Source: Candidatus Planktophila lacus (lineage in GTDB: Bacteria > Actinomycetota > Actinomycetes > Nanopelagicales > Nanopelagicaceae). From it: a stretch of 64,000 nt of DNA. The first letter of the stretch is position 1, and each line of letters opens with the position of its first letter. Where the stretch lies: NCBI RefSeq assembly GCF_002288325.1, contig NZ_CP016780.1:434001-498000 (forward strand). The letters run 5' to 3'. The position numbers and the translations under genes are program-made. The notes beneath the pieces are model-generated. The model worked only from the letters and a program-made list of their open reading frames with translations. It did no database searches and was not told the DNA's origin. Shown piece by piece: positions 49,955 through 58,491 of this stretch.

Positions 49955-50974
49955 ATGACTACGCTTACATCACCACATGACCTACTTGCCGCAATTCCCT
50001 TTCTAATTGGTTACCACCCTGAAGATTCATTGGTTGTAGTTTCAATTAAAGATAACACCGTTGGAATGGCGATGCGGATTGATTATCCAGTTGATATTCC
50101 CGAAGGTGCTTACGACTTATTGGCTTCACATCTACAGCGAGATTTGGCAACTGGGGCGCTGTTAGTTGCTTATGTTCCAAGCGATCGCAGCGATGGGGAA
50201 GTTGTTCTTGCCGATACAAGGGCGGCGTTAACCCGAATTAGTATTGCTACTGATGAATCTCTGCTTATCCAAGGCGGGCGTTATCGCTCTGTTCTATGTC
50301 AGGATCAAGGTTGTTGCCCTGCTGAAGGAAACTTAATTCCCGAGATCGATGGTTCGCGTATTGCCGTTGAACATGTTGTTGCAGGTCGTGCGATGCCCTT
50401 TGCCAATCTGCAAGCACTCACCGATTCAATTTCATCGTTGCCGGTAGCAACCGAGGCTAAATGGTGCGAATTAGTGGACAGTTTTCTAATTCCCAAAGCT
50501 ATGGATAACTTGCCGAAGTTACAACGCGATGGCGCAACTGCGGTAATTGATTTAGCAGGTGAATTTGCCAGTGGACGCATTGGCCAAGATCTCGAACTAA
50601 CCGCGCGGGTTATCGGTCGGTTAAGCGATATCCAGGTGCGCGATTTTGCACTTGGCAGCCATGATGAAGAGAACGTTGATACCTACTTTCAGATGTGGCG
50701 CCACTTAATGCGGATCGCACCAAAGGGATATGTGGCACCGATTGCATCTCTGTGTGCCGCGCTGGCATATGAAAGCGGTGATGGCGCACTTGCCCACCGC
50801 GCGCTAGATCGCGCCCTCGAAGATGCCAATGGTTATTCCCTGGCGCTCTTATTGCGACGCGTCTTTACAGCAGGTTGGCCGCCGGCATCCTTTGCGGCGA
50901 TGCGCAGAGAACTACATCCCAAAGTCTGCGCTGGAATTTTTGGTGAAGATCTACCGCCCGGATTCGGGCTTTAA
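49955..50974 (+). CDS. DUF4192 protein
   Basis: A 339-residue actinobacterial protein of the DUF4192 family. Marks are LTSPHDLLAAIPFLIGYHPE, SLVVVSIKDNTVGMAMRIDYP in parts, LLQ-like LLVAYVPSDRSDGE, SVLCQDQGCCPAEG and LCAALAYESGDGALAHRALDRAL. I chose ATG 49955 after GAGAGAG rather than a longer frame that overlaps the preceding gene. No activity is known. The gene sits in a region (sigma factor, parE, IMPase, ROK) that is often syntenic in actinobacteria. Confidence 0.85.
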   Translation: MTTLTSPHDLLAAIPFLIGYHPEDSLVVVSIKDNTVGMAMRIDYPVDIPEGAYDLLASHLQRDLATGALLVAYVPSDRSDGEVVLADTRAALTRISIATDESLLIQGGRYRSVLCQDQGCCPAEGNLIPEIDGSRIAVEHVVAGRAMPFANLQALTDSISSLPVATEAKWCELVDSFLIPKAMDNLPKLQRDGATAVIDLAGEFASGRIGQDLELTARVIGRLSDIQVRDFALGSHDEENVDTYFQMWRHLMRIAPKGYVAPIASLCAALAYESGDGALAHRALDRALEDANGYSLALLLRRVFTAGWPPASFAAMRRELHPKVCAGIFGEDLPPGFGL

Positions 50975-50977
50975 CAA

Positions 50978-51775
50978 TTACTTTGTTGGAAAGAAGCTAT
51001 CTAATTGAGCAAAGACTTTAGGGGATGCAGCAATTATCTTGCCGCCCAGGTGCAGTCCATTGTCAGCGATAAAGTCATTAACTCTTCCGCCTGCTTCAGA
51101 GACCAATAAAAGAGCAGCTAAGCAATCCCAAGAGTTGATGTGATATTCGATGTAACCAATGAGTGCGCCACTTGCCACATAACAAATACCAAGTGCTCCT
51201 GAACCATTTCGGTGGTACATGCCACCGTTTTCAAGCAGGCCTTTCATCATATGAATCAACTGCGCTGGGGAAGTGCGGTTGGAGTAACCAACGCTAACGA
51301 TGCCATCGTTTAGAGTCTGGGCATCGCGCACTTGAATTCTCTTGCCGTTTAACGTTGCGCCTTTGCCTTTTTGGGCGATGAAGAATTCATTACCTGCAGG
51401 GCTATAAACCAAGCCGATTTCAATTTGAGATTGACTTACAAAGGCGATCGAAACACACCAACTAGTCATCCCCATCAAAAATGGCTGCGTGCCATCAATT
51501 GGATCAACTACCCAGATACCTTCTGCGCCTTCAATTCCAGTTGGCCCGGTTTCCTCACCAAAGAATGCATCATCTGGGAAACGTTCCTTGATAGCACTTT
51601 TGATCAAAACTTCAGTGTTGTAATCGGCTTCGCTAACAAAATCCTGCAGCCCTTTGCTCTTAACTTCTAGAGTTTCCAGCGATTTCCAATATGTCATGGC
51701 TAGATCACCGGCGCGAAGAATTAGCTCTTTGCCGAATTCAAAGCGCTGATCAATATCTACTTGCGAAAGGCTCAT
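50978..51775 (-). CDS. Inositol monophosphatase family protein
   Basis: A 265-residue Mg-dependent sugar phosphatase. Metal-binding motifs are FGEETGP near 70 (E-E), WVVDPIDGTQPFLMG near 85-99 (DPIDGT) and SWDCLAALLLVSEAGGRV near 210 (WD, EAGG). It dephosphorylates inositol phosphate, histidinol phosphate or a related compound. TAGACT lies six bases before the ATG (leaderless). It is not placed next to the inositol genes at the left end. Confidence 0.9.
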   Translation of the reverse strand: MSLSQVDIDQRFEFGKELILRAGDLAMTYWKSLETLEVKSKGLQDFVSEADYNTEVLIKSAIKERFPDDAFFGEETGPTGIEGAEGIWVVDPIDGTQPFLMGMTSWCVSIAFVSQSQIEIGLVYSPAGNEFFIAQKGKGATLNGKRIQVRDAQTLNDGIVSVGYSNRTSPAQLIHMMKGLLENGGMYHRNGSGALGICYVASGALIGYIEYHINSWDCLAALLLVSEAGGRVNDFIADNGLHLGGKIIAASPKVFAQLDSFFPTK

Positions 51776-51797
51776 CTGGAGAGTCTAATACCCGTCT

Positions 51798-52691
51798 TTA
51801 TTGCCATAACCAGGCAGCGCCGCGAACACCACTTGAATCTCCATGTTTTGAGCGAACAATTGGTGTGGCAAAGACTGGCGAAAATGTGTACTGACCAATT
51901 TTTCCTGGAAGATCGCGATACAACTCATCGATATTGCTCATTCCGCCACCCATGACAAAAACATCTGGATCCAATGTATTTACAACTACTGAAAGTCCGC
52001 GTCCAACGCGGTCAATCCAACTTTCATAATTTGCGATAGCAATTGTCTCTCCACCGCGTGCACGTTCCATAATCTCTGAAGGCTTTAGATCTGCGCCACC
52101 GCGCCTTTGATAATCTCTGGAGAAGCTATATCCCGAGATCCAAGTTTCCATACATCCCTTTTTGCCACAGTAACAATCTTCTCCAGGAAGTTCATCGGCG
52201 GTAGCAAATGGCAGCGGGTTATGTCCCCAATCACCAGCGCTGTTATTAGGGCCGTGATGTGCGCGCATATTTACCGCAACACCTGCTCCTGCACCGCTAG
52301 CGATAATTACTCCGAAGACAACTGCGTAACCTGCACCGGCTCCATCACGGGCTTCAGATGATGCAAAACAATCGGCGTCGTTTACAACGCGAAGTGGTCG
52401 TCCAATTACTTTGTTCAAATCTGCTTCAACGGGCTGGCCGTTTATCCAGGTTGAACTTCCGCCTTTACCTAAACGACTAATTGGTTCAAGAGATCCCGGA
52501 ATTCCAATTCCGATTGAACCGCGCTGACCGGTCTTCTCCTCGATCTCCACGATTAATTCGGCAATCGTCCTTAAGCAAGCCTGATAGTCACCGCGCGGAG
52601 TATCGCGCCTGATGCGCATTAGTTCGGTGCCATCGGGTTCTAGGGCAACGATTTCAATCTTGGTTCCGCCCCAGTCAACCCCGATCAACAT
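51798..52691 (-). CDS. ROK family sugar kinase or regulator
   Basis: A 297-residue ROK protein. ATP motif is GVDWGGTKIEIVAL, the catalytic Asp lies in VVNDADCFA, and the zinc site is CYCGKKGCMETWISG with the preceding His. No HTH is present, so it is a kinase (glucose, fructose or N-acetyl sugar). I chose ATG 52691, with TACTCT six bases upstream, over a 120-bp longer frame that would run into the riboswitch. Confidence 0.9.
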   Translation of the reverse strand: MLIGVDWGGTKIEIVALEPDGTELMRIRRDTPRGDYQACLRTIAELIVEIEEKTGQRGSIGIGIPGSLEPISRLGKGGSSTWINGQPVEADLNKVIGRPLRVVNDADCFASSEARDGAGAGYAVVFGVIIASGAGAGVAVNMRAHHGPNNSAGDWGHNPLPFATADELPGEDCYCGKKGCMETWISGYSFSRDYQRRGGADLKPSEIMERARGGETIAIANYESWIDRVGRGLSVVVNTLDPDVFVMGGGMSNIDELYRDLPGKIGQYTFSPVFATPIVRSKHGDSSGVRGAAWLWQ

Positions 52692-52756
52692 AGTTCTAGA
52701 GTAAGTCAGATAGAGAATGCGCGAAAGACCCACGTGGTTTTTTGGGTTAGAATTTG

Positions 52757-52862
52757 GACAGGTCACGAGTTCTAATCGATAGCCCCGGCTGATTAGACGG
52801 CAACCCTCCACCGCGGTGGGGTGCTCCGGGTGACGACCAGGTTTGCATCACACGATGTGAGC
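52757..52862 (+). ncRNA. SAM-IV riboswitch upstream of metX
   Basis: The segment begins GGTCACGAGT (52761) and includes CCGGCTGATTAGACGG, CAACCCTCCACCGCGGTGGG and GTGCTCCGGGTGACGACCAGG, the conserved core of SAM-IV riboswitches (RF00634) of actinomycetes. P1 is GGTC (52761-52764) with GACC (52835-52838). A TCACACGATGTGA hairpin lies just downstream. It should repress metX when S-adenosylmethionine is high. The metX start is 20 bp further on. Confidence 0.9.
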
Positions 52863-52881
52863 AAGTGCGTGAAGGAATTAA

Positions 52882-53970
52882 ATGTCGAACTCGATTACTA
52901 CAGCAGTTACAGGTGCATGGCTGGAAAGCCATGATCCCGGCGATCGCAAATTTGTAAAGATCGGCTTTCTCTTACTTGAAAGCGGCGAGACGCTGCCCGA
53001 TATCACGATTGCTTATCAAACTTGGGGCACGTTAAGCGCTGCAAAAGATAATGCGATTTTAATTAACCATGCGATGACTGGTTGGTCTGATGTAACTAGT
53101 TGGTGGCCAAATATGGTCGGCCCAGGTCTTCCTTTTGATACCGATAAATATTTCATCGTCTGCCCTAATGTGATTGGCGGATGTCAGGGAAGTACAGGTC
53201 CATCGAGTATTGCTCCTGATGGCAAACGTTACGGCTCACGTTTTCCAGTTGTGACAGTGCGTGATATGGCCGCGGCCGAACTTTTATTTAGCGATGCCAT
53301 CGGCATAAAGAAATATCGTTTGGCTGTAGGTCCATCCCTTGGCGGAATGCGCTCGCTGGAATGGGCGATTGAATATCCAGACCGCGTCGGTGCTATTTGC
53401 ACGATCGGTTCATCAGCAGTTGCAACCGGCGATCAGATCGGCGGATTCTCAGTGCAGATCCGCGCAATCAAGAGCGATCCAAATTTCAACGGCGGCGATT
53501 ATTACGAGCAAGCAAGGGGCCCAATCGAAGGCTTGGGTATCGCCCGACGCATCGCGCATCTGACTTATCGCACCGAATCTGAGATGGATGTGCGCTTTGG
53601 TGGCCAGATGCAGGGCGATGACACCGGGCGCTATGCCGTTGAGTCATACCTTGATCATCAGGCGGTTAAATTGGCCAAGCGCTTTGATGCCAATACCTAT
53701 ATCTCGCTAACTTCAGCGATGGCATCCCATGATGTGGGCCGCGATCGCGGGGGAGTCGTGGCTGCGCTGGAATCGATCAAGATTCCGGTCGTTGTGGTCT
53801 CAATTGATACCGATCGCCTATTCCCACCTCGACTTCAGGTTGAGATTGCCGAGCTCGTTCCTAAGGCGCAACCGCTAATTACTATCTCATCGGACTTCGG
53901 ACACGATGGCTTTTTGGTCGAATCTGAGTCAGTTGGCGCCGCAATCGGCCAAGCGCTGAGTATAATATAG
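52882..53970 (+). CDS. metX: Homoserine O-acetyltransferase
   Basis: A 362-residue alpha/beta hydrolase that acetylates homoserine for methionine synthesis. Nucleophile Ser152 is in AVGPSLGGMRSLEW, the acid Asp in SIDTDRLFPP, and the base His in SDFGHDGFLVE. TGWSD, CPNVIGGCQGSTGPSS and GYRFPVVT-like SRFPVVTVRD are typical of MetX. It works with MetY at 25657. Control is by the SAM-IV element; GAAGGA precedes the ATG. Confidence 0.94.
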   Translation: MSNSITTAVTGAWLESHDPGDRKFVKIGFLLLESGETLPDITIAYQTWGTLSAAKDNAILINHAMTGWSDVTSWWPNMVGPGLPFDTDKYFIVCPNVIGGCQGSTGPSSIAPDGKRYGSRFPVVTVRDMAAAELLFSDAIGIKKYRLAVGPSLGGMRSLEWAIEYPDRVGAICTIGSSAVATGDQIGGFSVQIRAIKSDPNFNGGDYYEQARGPIEGLGIARRIAHLTYRTESEMDVRFGGQMQGDDTGRYAVESYLDHQAVKLAKRFDANTYISLTSAMASHDVGRDRGGVVAALESIKIPVVVVSIDTDRLFPPRLQVEIAELVPKAQPLITISSDFGHDGFLVESESVGAAIGQALSII

Positions 53971-54006
53971 CCATCGCTTCGAGCAGTTCGAAACAAAGGT
54001 TTCGAA
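53961..54006 (+). promoter_or_regulatory. Likely sigma-factor promoter and 20-bp dyad
   Basis: TATAAT at 53961-53966 inside the end of metX is a likely -10. Twenty bases later lies a perfect palindrome TTCGAAAC-AAAG-GTTTCGAA at 53987-54006, followed by a third TTCGAA at 54012-54017. It resembles but does not match the LexA box spacing. The dyad falls in the expected 5' leader of the sigma gene. Confidence 0.5.
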
Positions 54007-54033
54007 GATAGTTCGAAAAACCAAAGGACAATT

Positions 54034-55701
54034 GTGGCTGTATTTAGTGCGCTCAAAAACAAGGCAAAGTCAGCAAAGGCAGCGAAAAATGCTCCTGCCA
54101 AGAAAGCTGTTGCTAAGAAAGCACCTGCAAAAAAGGTAGCCGCCAAGAAGGCACCTGTTAAGAAAGCGTCAGCGAAGAAGGTCGCAGCGAAGCCTGTTAA
54201 GAAGGCCGTCGTTAAGCCAGTTAAGCCAGTAAAGGTTGCGCTGAAGAAAGATTTATCTGCCAAAGAAGTTCAACAACTTGTAAATTTGAAGAACGACGTC
54301 GCTCGCCACAAAGAGATCGTCGAAACACTTGCTGCCAGCGGTATCGATAACTATCGCAAAGCGGTTAAGAAAGAATTTTTGGCGCTCGCCCAAGAAGCGC
54401 GCCACCTTGATGAAGTTATTGCAACTGACTCTGAGAAAGCACGCAAAGCAGGACTCGGAACATCTGCGCGAATTCTCTCTAAAGCCCAACTCGCACTAAT
54501 TGCGCCACCTCCAGCACCTGTTGCTCCAAAGAGCGAAGGTAAAGCCGGCAAGGCTGCGGTGGTTCTAGATGATGAAGGTAACGAAATCGTCGTTGAAGAA
54601 ATTGAACTTGAAGATGTCGAAACTCTTATCGCTGAAGTCGCTGAAATCATCGACACAGAAGCAGAAGATAAATCTAATCAGCCACGCGTTGTAAACCTGG
54701 CTGAAGAAGCATCTGGAAACGAAGAAAATGCCTTCACCCTAAAGGCCTCTGAAGAAGATGATGCACCTGCGCAGACAGTTATGACTGCTGGTGCAACCGC
54801 TGACCCAGTAAAGGATTACCTAAAGCAGATCGGCCGCGTAGCACTCCTTAACGCTGAGCTCGAAGTAGAGCTAGCAACGCGTATTGAAGCCGGCCTCTTT
54901 GCCGAAGAGAAGATTAAAGAAGATAAGAAGATGGAGAAGAAGTTCAAGCGCGAACTTGAATGGATCGTTGAAGATGGCAAACGCGCTAAGAACCACTTGC
55001 TTGAAGCAAACCTTCGTCTCGTTGTATCTCTTGCAAAGCGTTACACCGGTCGCGGCATGTTGTTCCTTGATCTAATTCAAGAAGGAAACCTCGGCCTTAT
55101 CCGCGCAGTTGAAAAGTTCGACTACACAAAGGGTTACAAGTTCTCTACCTATGCAACTTGGTGGATCCGTCAGGCGATTACTCGCGCGATGGCAGACCAG
55201 GCTCGCACAATCCGTATTCCAGTTCACATGGTTGAAGTCATCAACAAGTTGGCTCGCGTTCAGCGCCAGATGTTGCAAGACCTCGGCCGCGAACCGACTC
55301 CAGAAGAGCTCGCTAAAGAACTTGATATGACACCTGAAAAGGTTGTTGAAGTTCAGAAGTACGGCCGCGAACCAATCTCACTTCACACACCACTTGGTGA
55401 AGAAGGCGATTCTGAGTTCGGAGATCTCATTGAAGACTCTGAAGCGGTTAAGCCTGAAGAATCTGTAACTTTCACAATCTTGCAAGAACAGTTGATGCAG
55501 GTCTTAGGTGGCCTCACCAACCGTGAAGCAGATGTAATCAAGGCTCGTTACGGACTTACAGATGGTCAGCCAAAGACCCTTGATGAGATCGGCAAGGTTC
55601 ACGGGGTTACTCGCGAACGTATCCGCCAGATCGAATCAAAGACGATGTCGAAGTTGCGCCACCCATCACGTTCGCAATCACTTCGCGATTATCTAGATTA
55701 A
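54034..55701 (+). CDS. sigA: RNA polymerase primary sigma factor (HrdB/SigA type)
   Basis: A 555-residue sigma-70. The first 80 residues are Lys/Ala/Pro repeats (AKKAPAKK type), as in actinobacterial HrdB. A helical acidic region follows. Region 1.2-2 starts at [16 protein letters not shown], with [20 protein letters not shown] (2.1-2.2), [20 protein letters not shown] (2.3-2.4), region 3 near [19 protein letters not shown], and 4.2 [20 protein letters not shown]. It recognises the housekeeping promoters. Start GTG 54034 after AAAGGA. Confidence 0.96.
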   Translation: MAVFSALKNKAKSAKAAKNAPAKKAVAKKAPAKKVAAKKAPVKKASAKKVAAKPVKKAVVKPVKPVKVALKKDLSAKEVQQLVNLKNDVARHKEIVETLAASGIDNYRKAVKKEFLALAQEARHLDEVIATDSEKARKAGLGTSARILSKAQLALIAPPPAPVAPKSEGKAGKAAVVLDDEGNEIVVEEIELEDVETLIAEVAEIIDTEAEDKSNQPRVVNLAEEASGNEENAFTLKASEEDDAPAQTVMTAGATADPVKDYLKQIGRVALLNAELEVELATRIEAGLFAEEKIKEDKKMEKKFKRELEWIVEDGKRAKNHLLEANLRLVVSLAKRYTGRGMLFLDLIQEGNLGLIRAVEKFDYTKGYKFSTYATWWIRQAITRAMADQARTIRIPVHMVEVINKLARVQRQMLQDLGREPTPEELAKELDMTPEKVVEVQKYGREPISLHTPLGEEGDSEFGDLIEDSEAVKPEESVTFTILQEQLMQVLGGLTNREADVIKARYGLTDGQPKTLDEIGKVHGVTRERIRQIESKTMSKLRHPSRSQSLRDYLD

Positions 55702-55731
55702 AACTAGATTAAAAAGAAATCGAGTTCTAAC

Positions 55732-55920
55732 GTGGATAAGCCAAAGGTTTTCATAAACCCCAAAAGTGGTTCTATCCGCATAACCGGTGAAGTTGAAATG
55801 GTCGATGCTGATGGCAACGTTCTAGAGACTTTAGAAAATCCAAAGTTCTGCGGATGTGGCCAATCAAAAGAAAAACCCTTCTGCGACGGATCGCACAAGG
55901 GTCTTCTTAATAAAGATTAA
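55732..55920 (+). CDS. CDGSH iron-sulfur domain protein
   Basis: A 62-residue protein with the CDGSH motif KFCGCGQSKEKPFCDGSHK, three Cys and one His as 2Fe-2S ligands. A GTG start is used. The N-terminal half (VFINPKSGSIRITGEVEMVD) is beta-rich. It converges directly with DUF7455. A shorter relative is at 16957-17106. Confidence 0.9.
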   Translation: MDKPKVFINPKSGSIRITGEVEMVDADGNVLETLENPKFCGCGQSKEKPFCDGSHKGLLNKD

Positions 55921-56133
55921 TTAATTCTTAGATTCAACCAAGCGCTCTGACTCGTCTTGGATTGCAACTGCCACAGCCTTTAGCTTTTCAGCGTATTCCT
56001 TGCCGTGGTGTGCACAGAACATTAGTTCGCCACCTGTTGCGAGGGTTGCTCGCACATATGCCTGAGCGCCGCAACGATCGCAACGATCAAGTGCATTAAG
56101 AGGTGTGGATTCGAGGATTACTTGCTCGGTCAT
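55921..56133 (-). CDS. DUF7455 small protein
   Basis: A 70-residue protein with a zinc-ribbon-like start LDRCDRCGAQAYVRATLATGG and FCAHHGKEYAEKL, C-x2-C ... C-x2-H. This is the DUF7455 pattern of actinobacteria, where it sits close to the primary sigma factor and parE as here. GGAGAGCG precedes the ATG. Role unknown, perhaps RNA polymerase or translation related. Confidence 0.85.
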   Translation of the reverse strand: MTEQVILESTPLNALDRCDRCGAQAYVRATLATGGELMFCAHHGKEYAEKLKAVAVAIQDESERLVESKN

Positions 56134-56357
56134 CGCGCTCTCCGTTCATTTAGGTGGGAAGTGGTACTTCTTATGGAACATCAAACCATGTCTCTTTATT
56201 CCCCGCAGGAAATAAATGGAGGAATATTGTTACTTTTGCGTTGCAATTCACAGACTTTTCCGATTTTTCGCCCGAAAGAAGGAAATTACCAATATTTGAG
56301 ACTATTACGGCGCGTTAACGCAAGATCCTTGCAACTACGCCGATAACCTTTGCCTCC
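56134..56357. other. Gap between DUF7455 and parE
   Basis: This 224-bp gap separates divergent genes. I see no hairpin or RNA family. TAACCT at 56345-56350 lies eight bases before GTG 56358 and may be the parE -10. Confidence 0.4.
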
Positions 56358-58469
56358 GTGGCCGCCAAGAATTCTAAAGATGCTGGAGATCAACTCGATC
56401 TCACTGCTCTAGGCGACGCCGAAGATTCTTATACCGCCAAAGACCTGGCAGTCCTTGAAGGCCTTGATGCGGTTCGTAAACGTCCGGGTATGTATATCGG
56501 TTCAACCGATTCACGCGGGCTCATGCACTGTCTCTGGGAAATTATCGATAACTCAGTAGATGAATCACTTGCAGGTCATTGCAAGAAGATTGAAATTAAT
56601 TTAGAAGCTGATGGATCTATCGAAGTCCATGATGATGGTCGCGGTATTCCAGTTGATAAAGAACCAAAGACTGGATTAACTGGAGTTGAAGTTGTACTTA
56701 CAAAGTTGCACGCAGGCGGAAAGTTCGGTGGCGGTTCTTATGCTGCATCAGGTGGTCTGCACGGCGTTGGTGCATCAGTTGTAAACGCACTTGCCGAACG
56801 TCTTGATGCAGAAGTAGATCGCAATGGCAAAATTTACTGGATGTCATTTAAGCGCGGCGTTGCCGGCATCTTCGATGGCGAAGGTCCAAAGGCAGAGTTC
56901 ACACCACAATCTGGACTTCGCACAATTGGAAAAGTTTCTGCAAAAGTTACAGGTACCCGTATTAAGTGGTGGGCAGATCGTCAGATCTTCTTAAAGGAAG
57001 CATCCCTTGATATCGAAGAAATTTACGCTCGCGCACGTCAGACCTCATTCTTAGTTCCAGGCTTAACGCTGATCGTCAATGACAATCGCACCAAAGCCGT
57101 AACAACTCAAACTTTCTACCACAAGGGCGGTATCTCCGAGTTCTGCGAATTCTTACAACCAGATCAACCAGTAGGCGAAGTAATCCGCATCTACGGCACC
57201 GGCCATTATCAAGAGACTGTTCCAGTCCTTGACGATAAAGGCCACATGGTTTCAACTGAAGTAGAACGCGATATGGAAGTAGATATTGCGATGAAGTGGG
57301 GCGATGGCTTTGATGCCACCGTTCACTCCTTCGTAAACATTATTTCGACGCCAAAGGGTGGAACCCACGTTCAAGGTTTCGAGCGAGCGATCACCAAAGC
57401 ATTTAACGAATCCCTTCGCAGCACTGGCACTCTGAAGAAGAACGAAGCCGATGTAATTAAAGATGACATCATGGAAGGCCTTACCGCTGTCATCACAGTG
57501 CGTATGTCTGAACCACAGTTCGAAGGACAGACCAAGGAAGTTCTCGGCACAGCGGCTGCAACACGAATCGTCTCTGCAGTAGTTGCCGACAAGATGAAAG
57601 AGTTCTTCAACACAACTCGTCGTATCGATAAGGCCAACGGCCGTTTGATTCTCGAGAAAGTTGCTGCTGCATCACGTACTCGTATTTCTGCACGTACTCA
57701 CAAGGACCTGCAACGTCGTAAGAACGCCCTCGAATCATCTGCGCTTCCAACCAAGCTCTCTGATTGCCGCTCTGAAGATGTAACTCGTACCGAACTTCTG
57801 ATCGTAGAAGGTGACTCAGCACTTGGTACCACCAAGGCAGCGCGTAACTCTGAATTCCAAGCAATCCTGCCAATTCGCGGCAAGATCCTTAACGTACAAA
57901 AGGCATCGCTTTCACAAATGCTAGATAACTCCGAATGCGCATCAATCATTCAGGTAATCGGCGCCGGTTCCGGTAAATCATTTGAACTAGCCGATGCGCG
58001 CTACGGCCGCATCATCTTGATGTCCGATGCGGACGTTGATGGTGCGCATATTCGCTGCTTGCTCTTAACTCTTCTCTATCGCTACATGAAGCCGATGATC
58101 GATGACGGTCGCGTCTTTGCAGCGATTCCACCACTTCACCGCATCGAGCTAATGGGTAGCGGCGGCAAAAAGGGTGAGTACATCTACACATACTCAGATG
58201 ATGAGATGAAGAAGGTCACCGCAGATTTGAAGAAGTCCGGCAAGAAGTGGAAAGAACCTATTCAGCGCTATAAAGGCCTTGGTGAAATGGATGCTGATCA
58301 GCTCCGTGAGACCACTATGGACCCAGATGCTCGCACCCTACGCCGCATAACAATTTCTGATGCAGCAGCGGCAGAGGCGATGTTCGAACTTCTCATGGGT
58401 AACGATGTAGCCCCACGTAAAGAATTTATCTCAACGGCTGAAATCGATCGCGATCGGATCGACGCTTAA
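56358..58469 (+). CDS. parE: DNA topoisomerase IV subunit B (type IIA, ParE-like)
   Basis: A 703-residue GHKL ATPase/Toprim protein. Asn/Asp of the ATP site in EIIDNSVDESLAGHC, DDGRGIPV, GLHGVGASVVNAL, the transducer lysine segment near 370, Toprim E in LLIVEGDSALGTTKAARNS, DADVDGAHIRCLLLT, and the closing QRYKGLGEMDADQLRETTMD. The DNA gyrase subunit would normally sit with gyrA and recF; the nearby sigma factor and parC indicate ParE. Confidence 0.9.
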   Translation: MAAKNSKDAGDQLDLTALGDAEDSYTAKDLAVLEGLDAVRKRPGMYIGSTDSRGLMHCLWEIIDNSVDESLAGHCKKIEINLEADGSIEVHDDGRGIPVDKEPKTGLTGVEVVLTKLHAGGKFGGGSYAASGGLHGVGASVVNALAERLDAEVDRNGKIYWMSFKRGVAGIFDGEGPKAEFTPQSGLRTIGKVSAKVTGTRIKWWADRQIFLKEASLDIEEIYARARQTSFLVPGLTLIVNDNRTKAVTTQTFYHKGGISEFCEFLQPDQPVGEVIRIYGTGHYQETVPVLDDKGHMVSTEVERDMEVDIAMKWGDGFDATVHSFVNIISTPKGGTHVQGFERAITKAFNESLRSTGTLKKNEADVIKDDIMEGLTAVITVRMSEPQFEGQTKEVLGTAAATRIVSAVVADKMKEFFNTTRRIDKANGRLILEKVAAASRTRISARTHKDLQRRKNALESSALPTKLSDCRSEDVTRTELLIVEGDSALGTTKAARNSEFQAILPIRGKILNVQKASLSQMLDNSECASIIQVIGAGSGKSFELADARYGRIILMSDADVDGAHIRCLLLTLLYRYMKPMIDDGRVFAAIPPLHRIELMGSGGKKGEYIYTYSDDEMKKVTADLKKSGKKWKEPIQRYKGLGEMDADQLRETTMDPDARTLRRITISDAAAAEAMFELLMGNDVAPRKEFISTAEIDRDRIDA

Positions 58470-58491
58470 CTTATTTAGCTTTAATCAGGTT

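Noticed and set aside
53987-54006. Palindrome upstream of sigA as a LexA box.
   Set aside because: The TCGAA arms are two bases further apart than in the two LexA boxes at 34.9 kb, so it does not match TCGAAC-N4-GTTCGA.
56358-58469. Calling this gene gyrB.
   Set aside because: There is no recF, dnaN or gyrA neighbour; the sigma factor, DUF7455 and parC context fits parE. Sequence alone does not fully decide.
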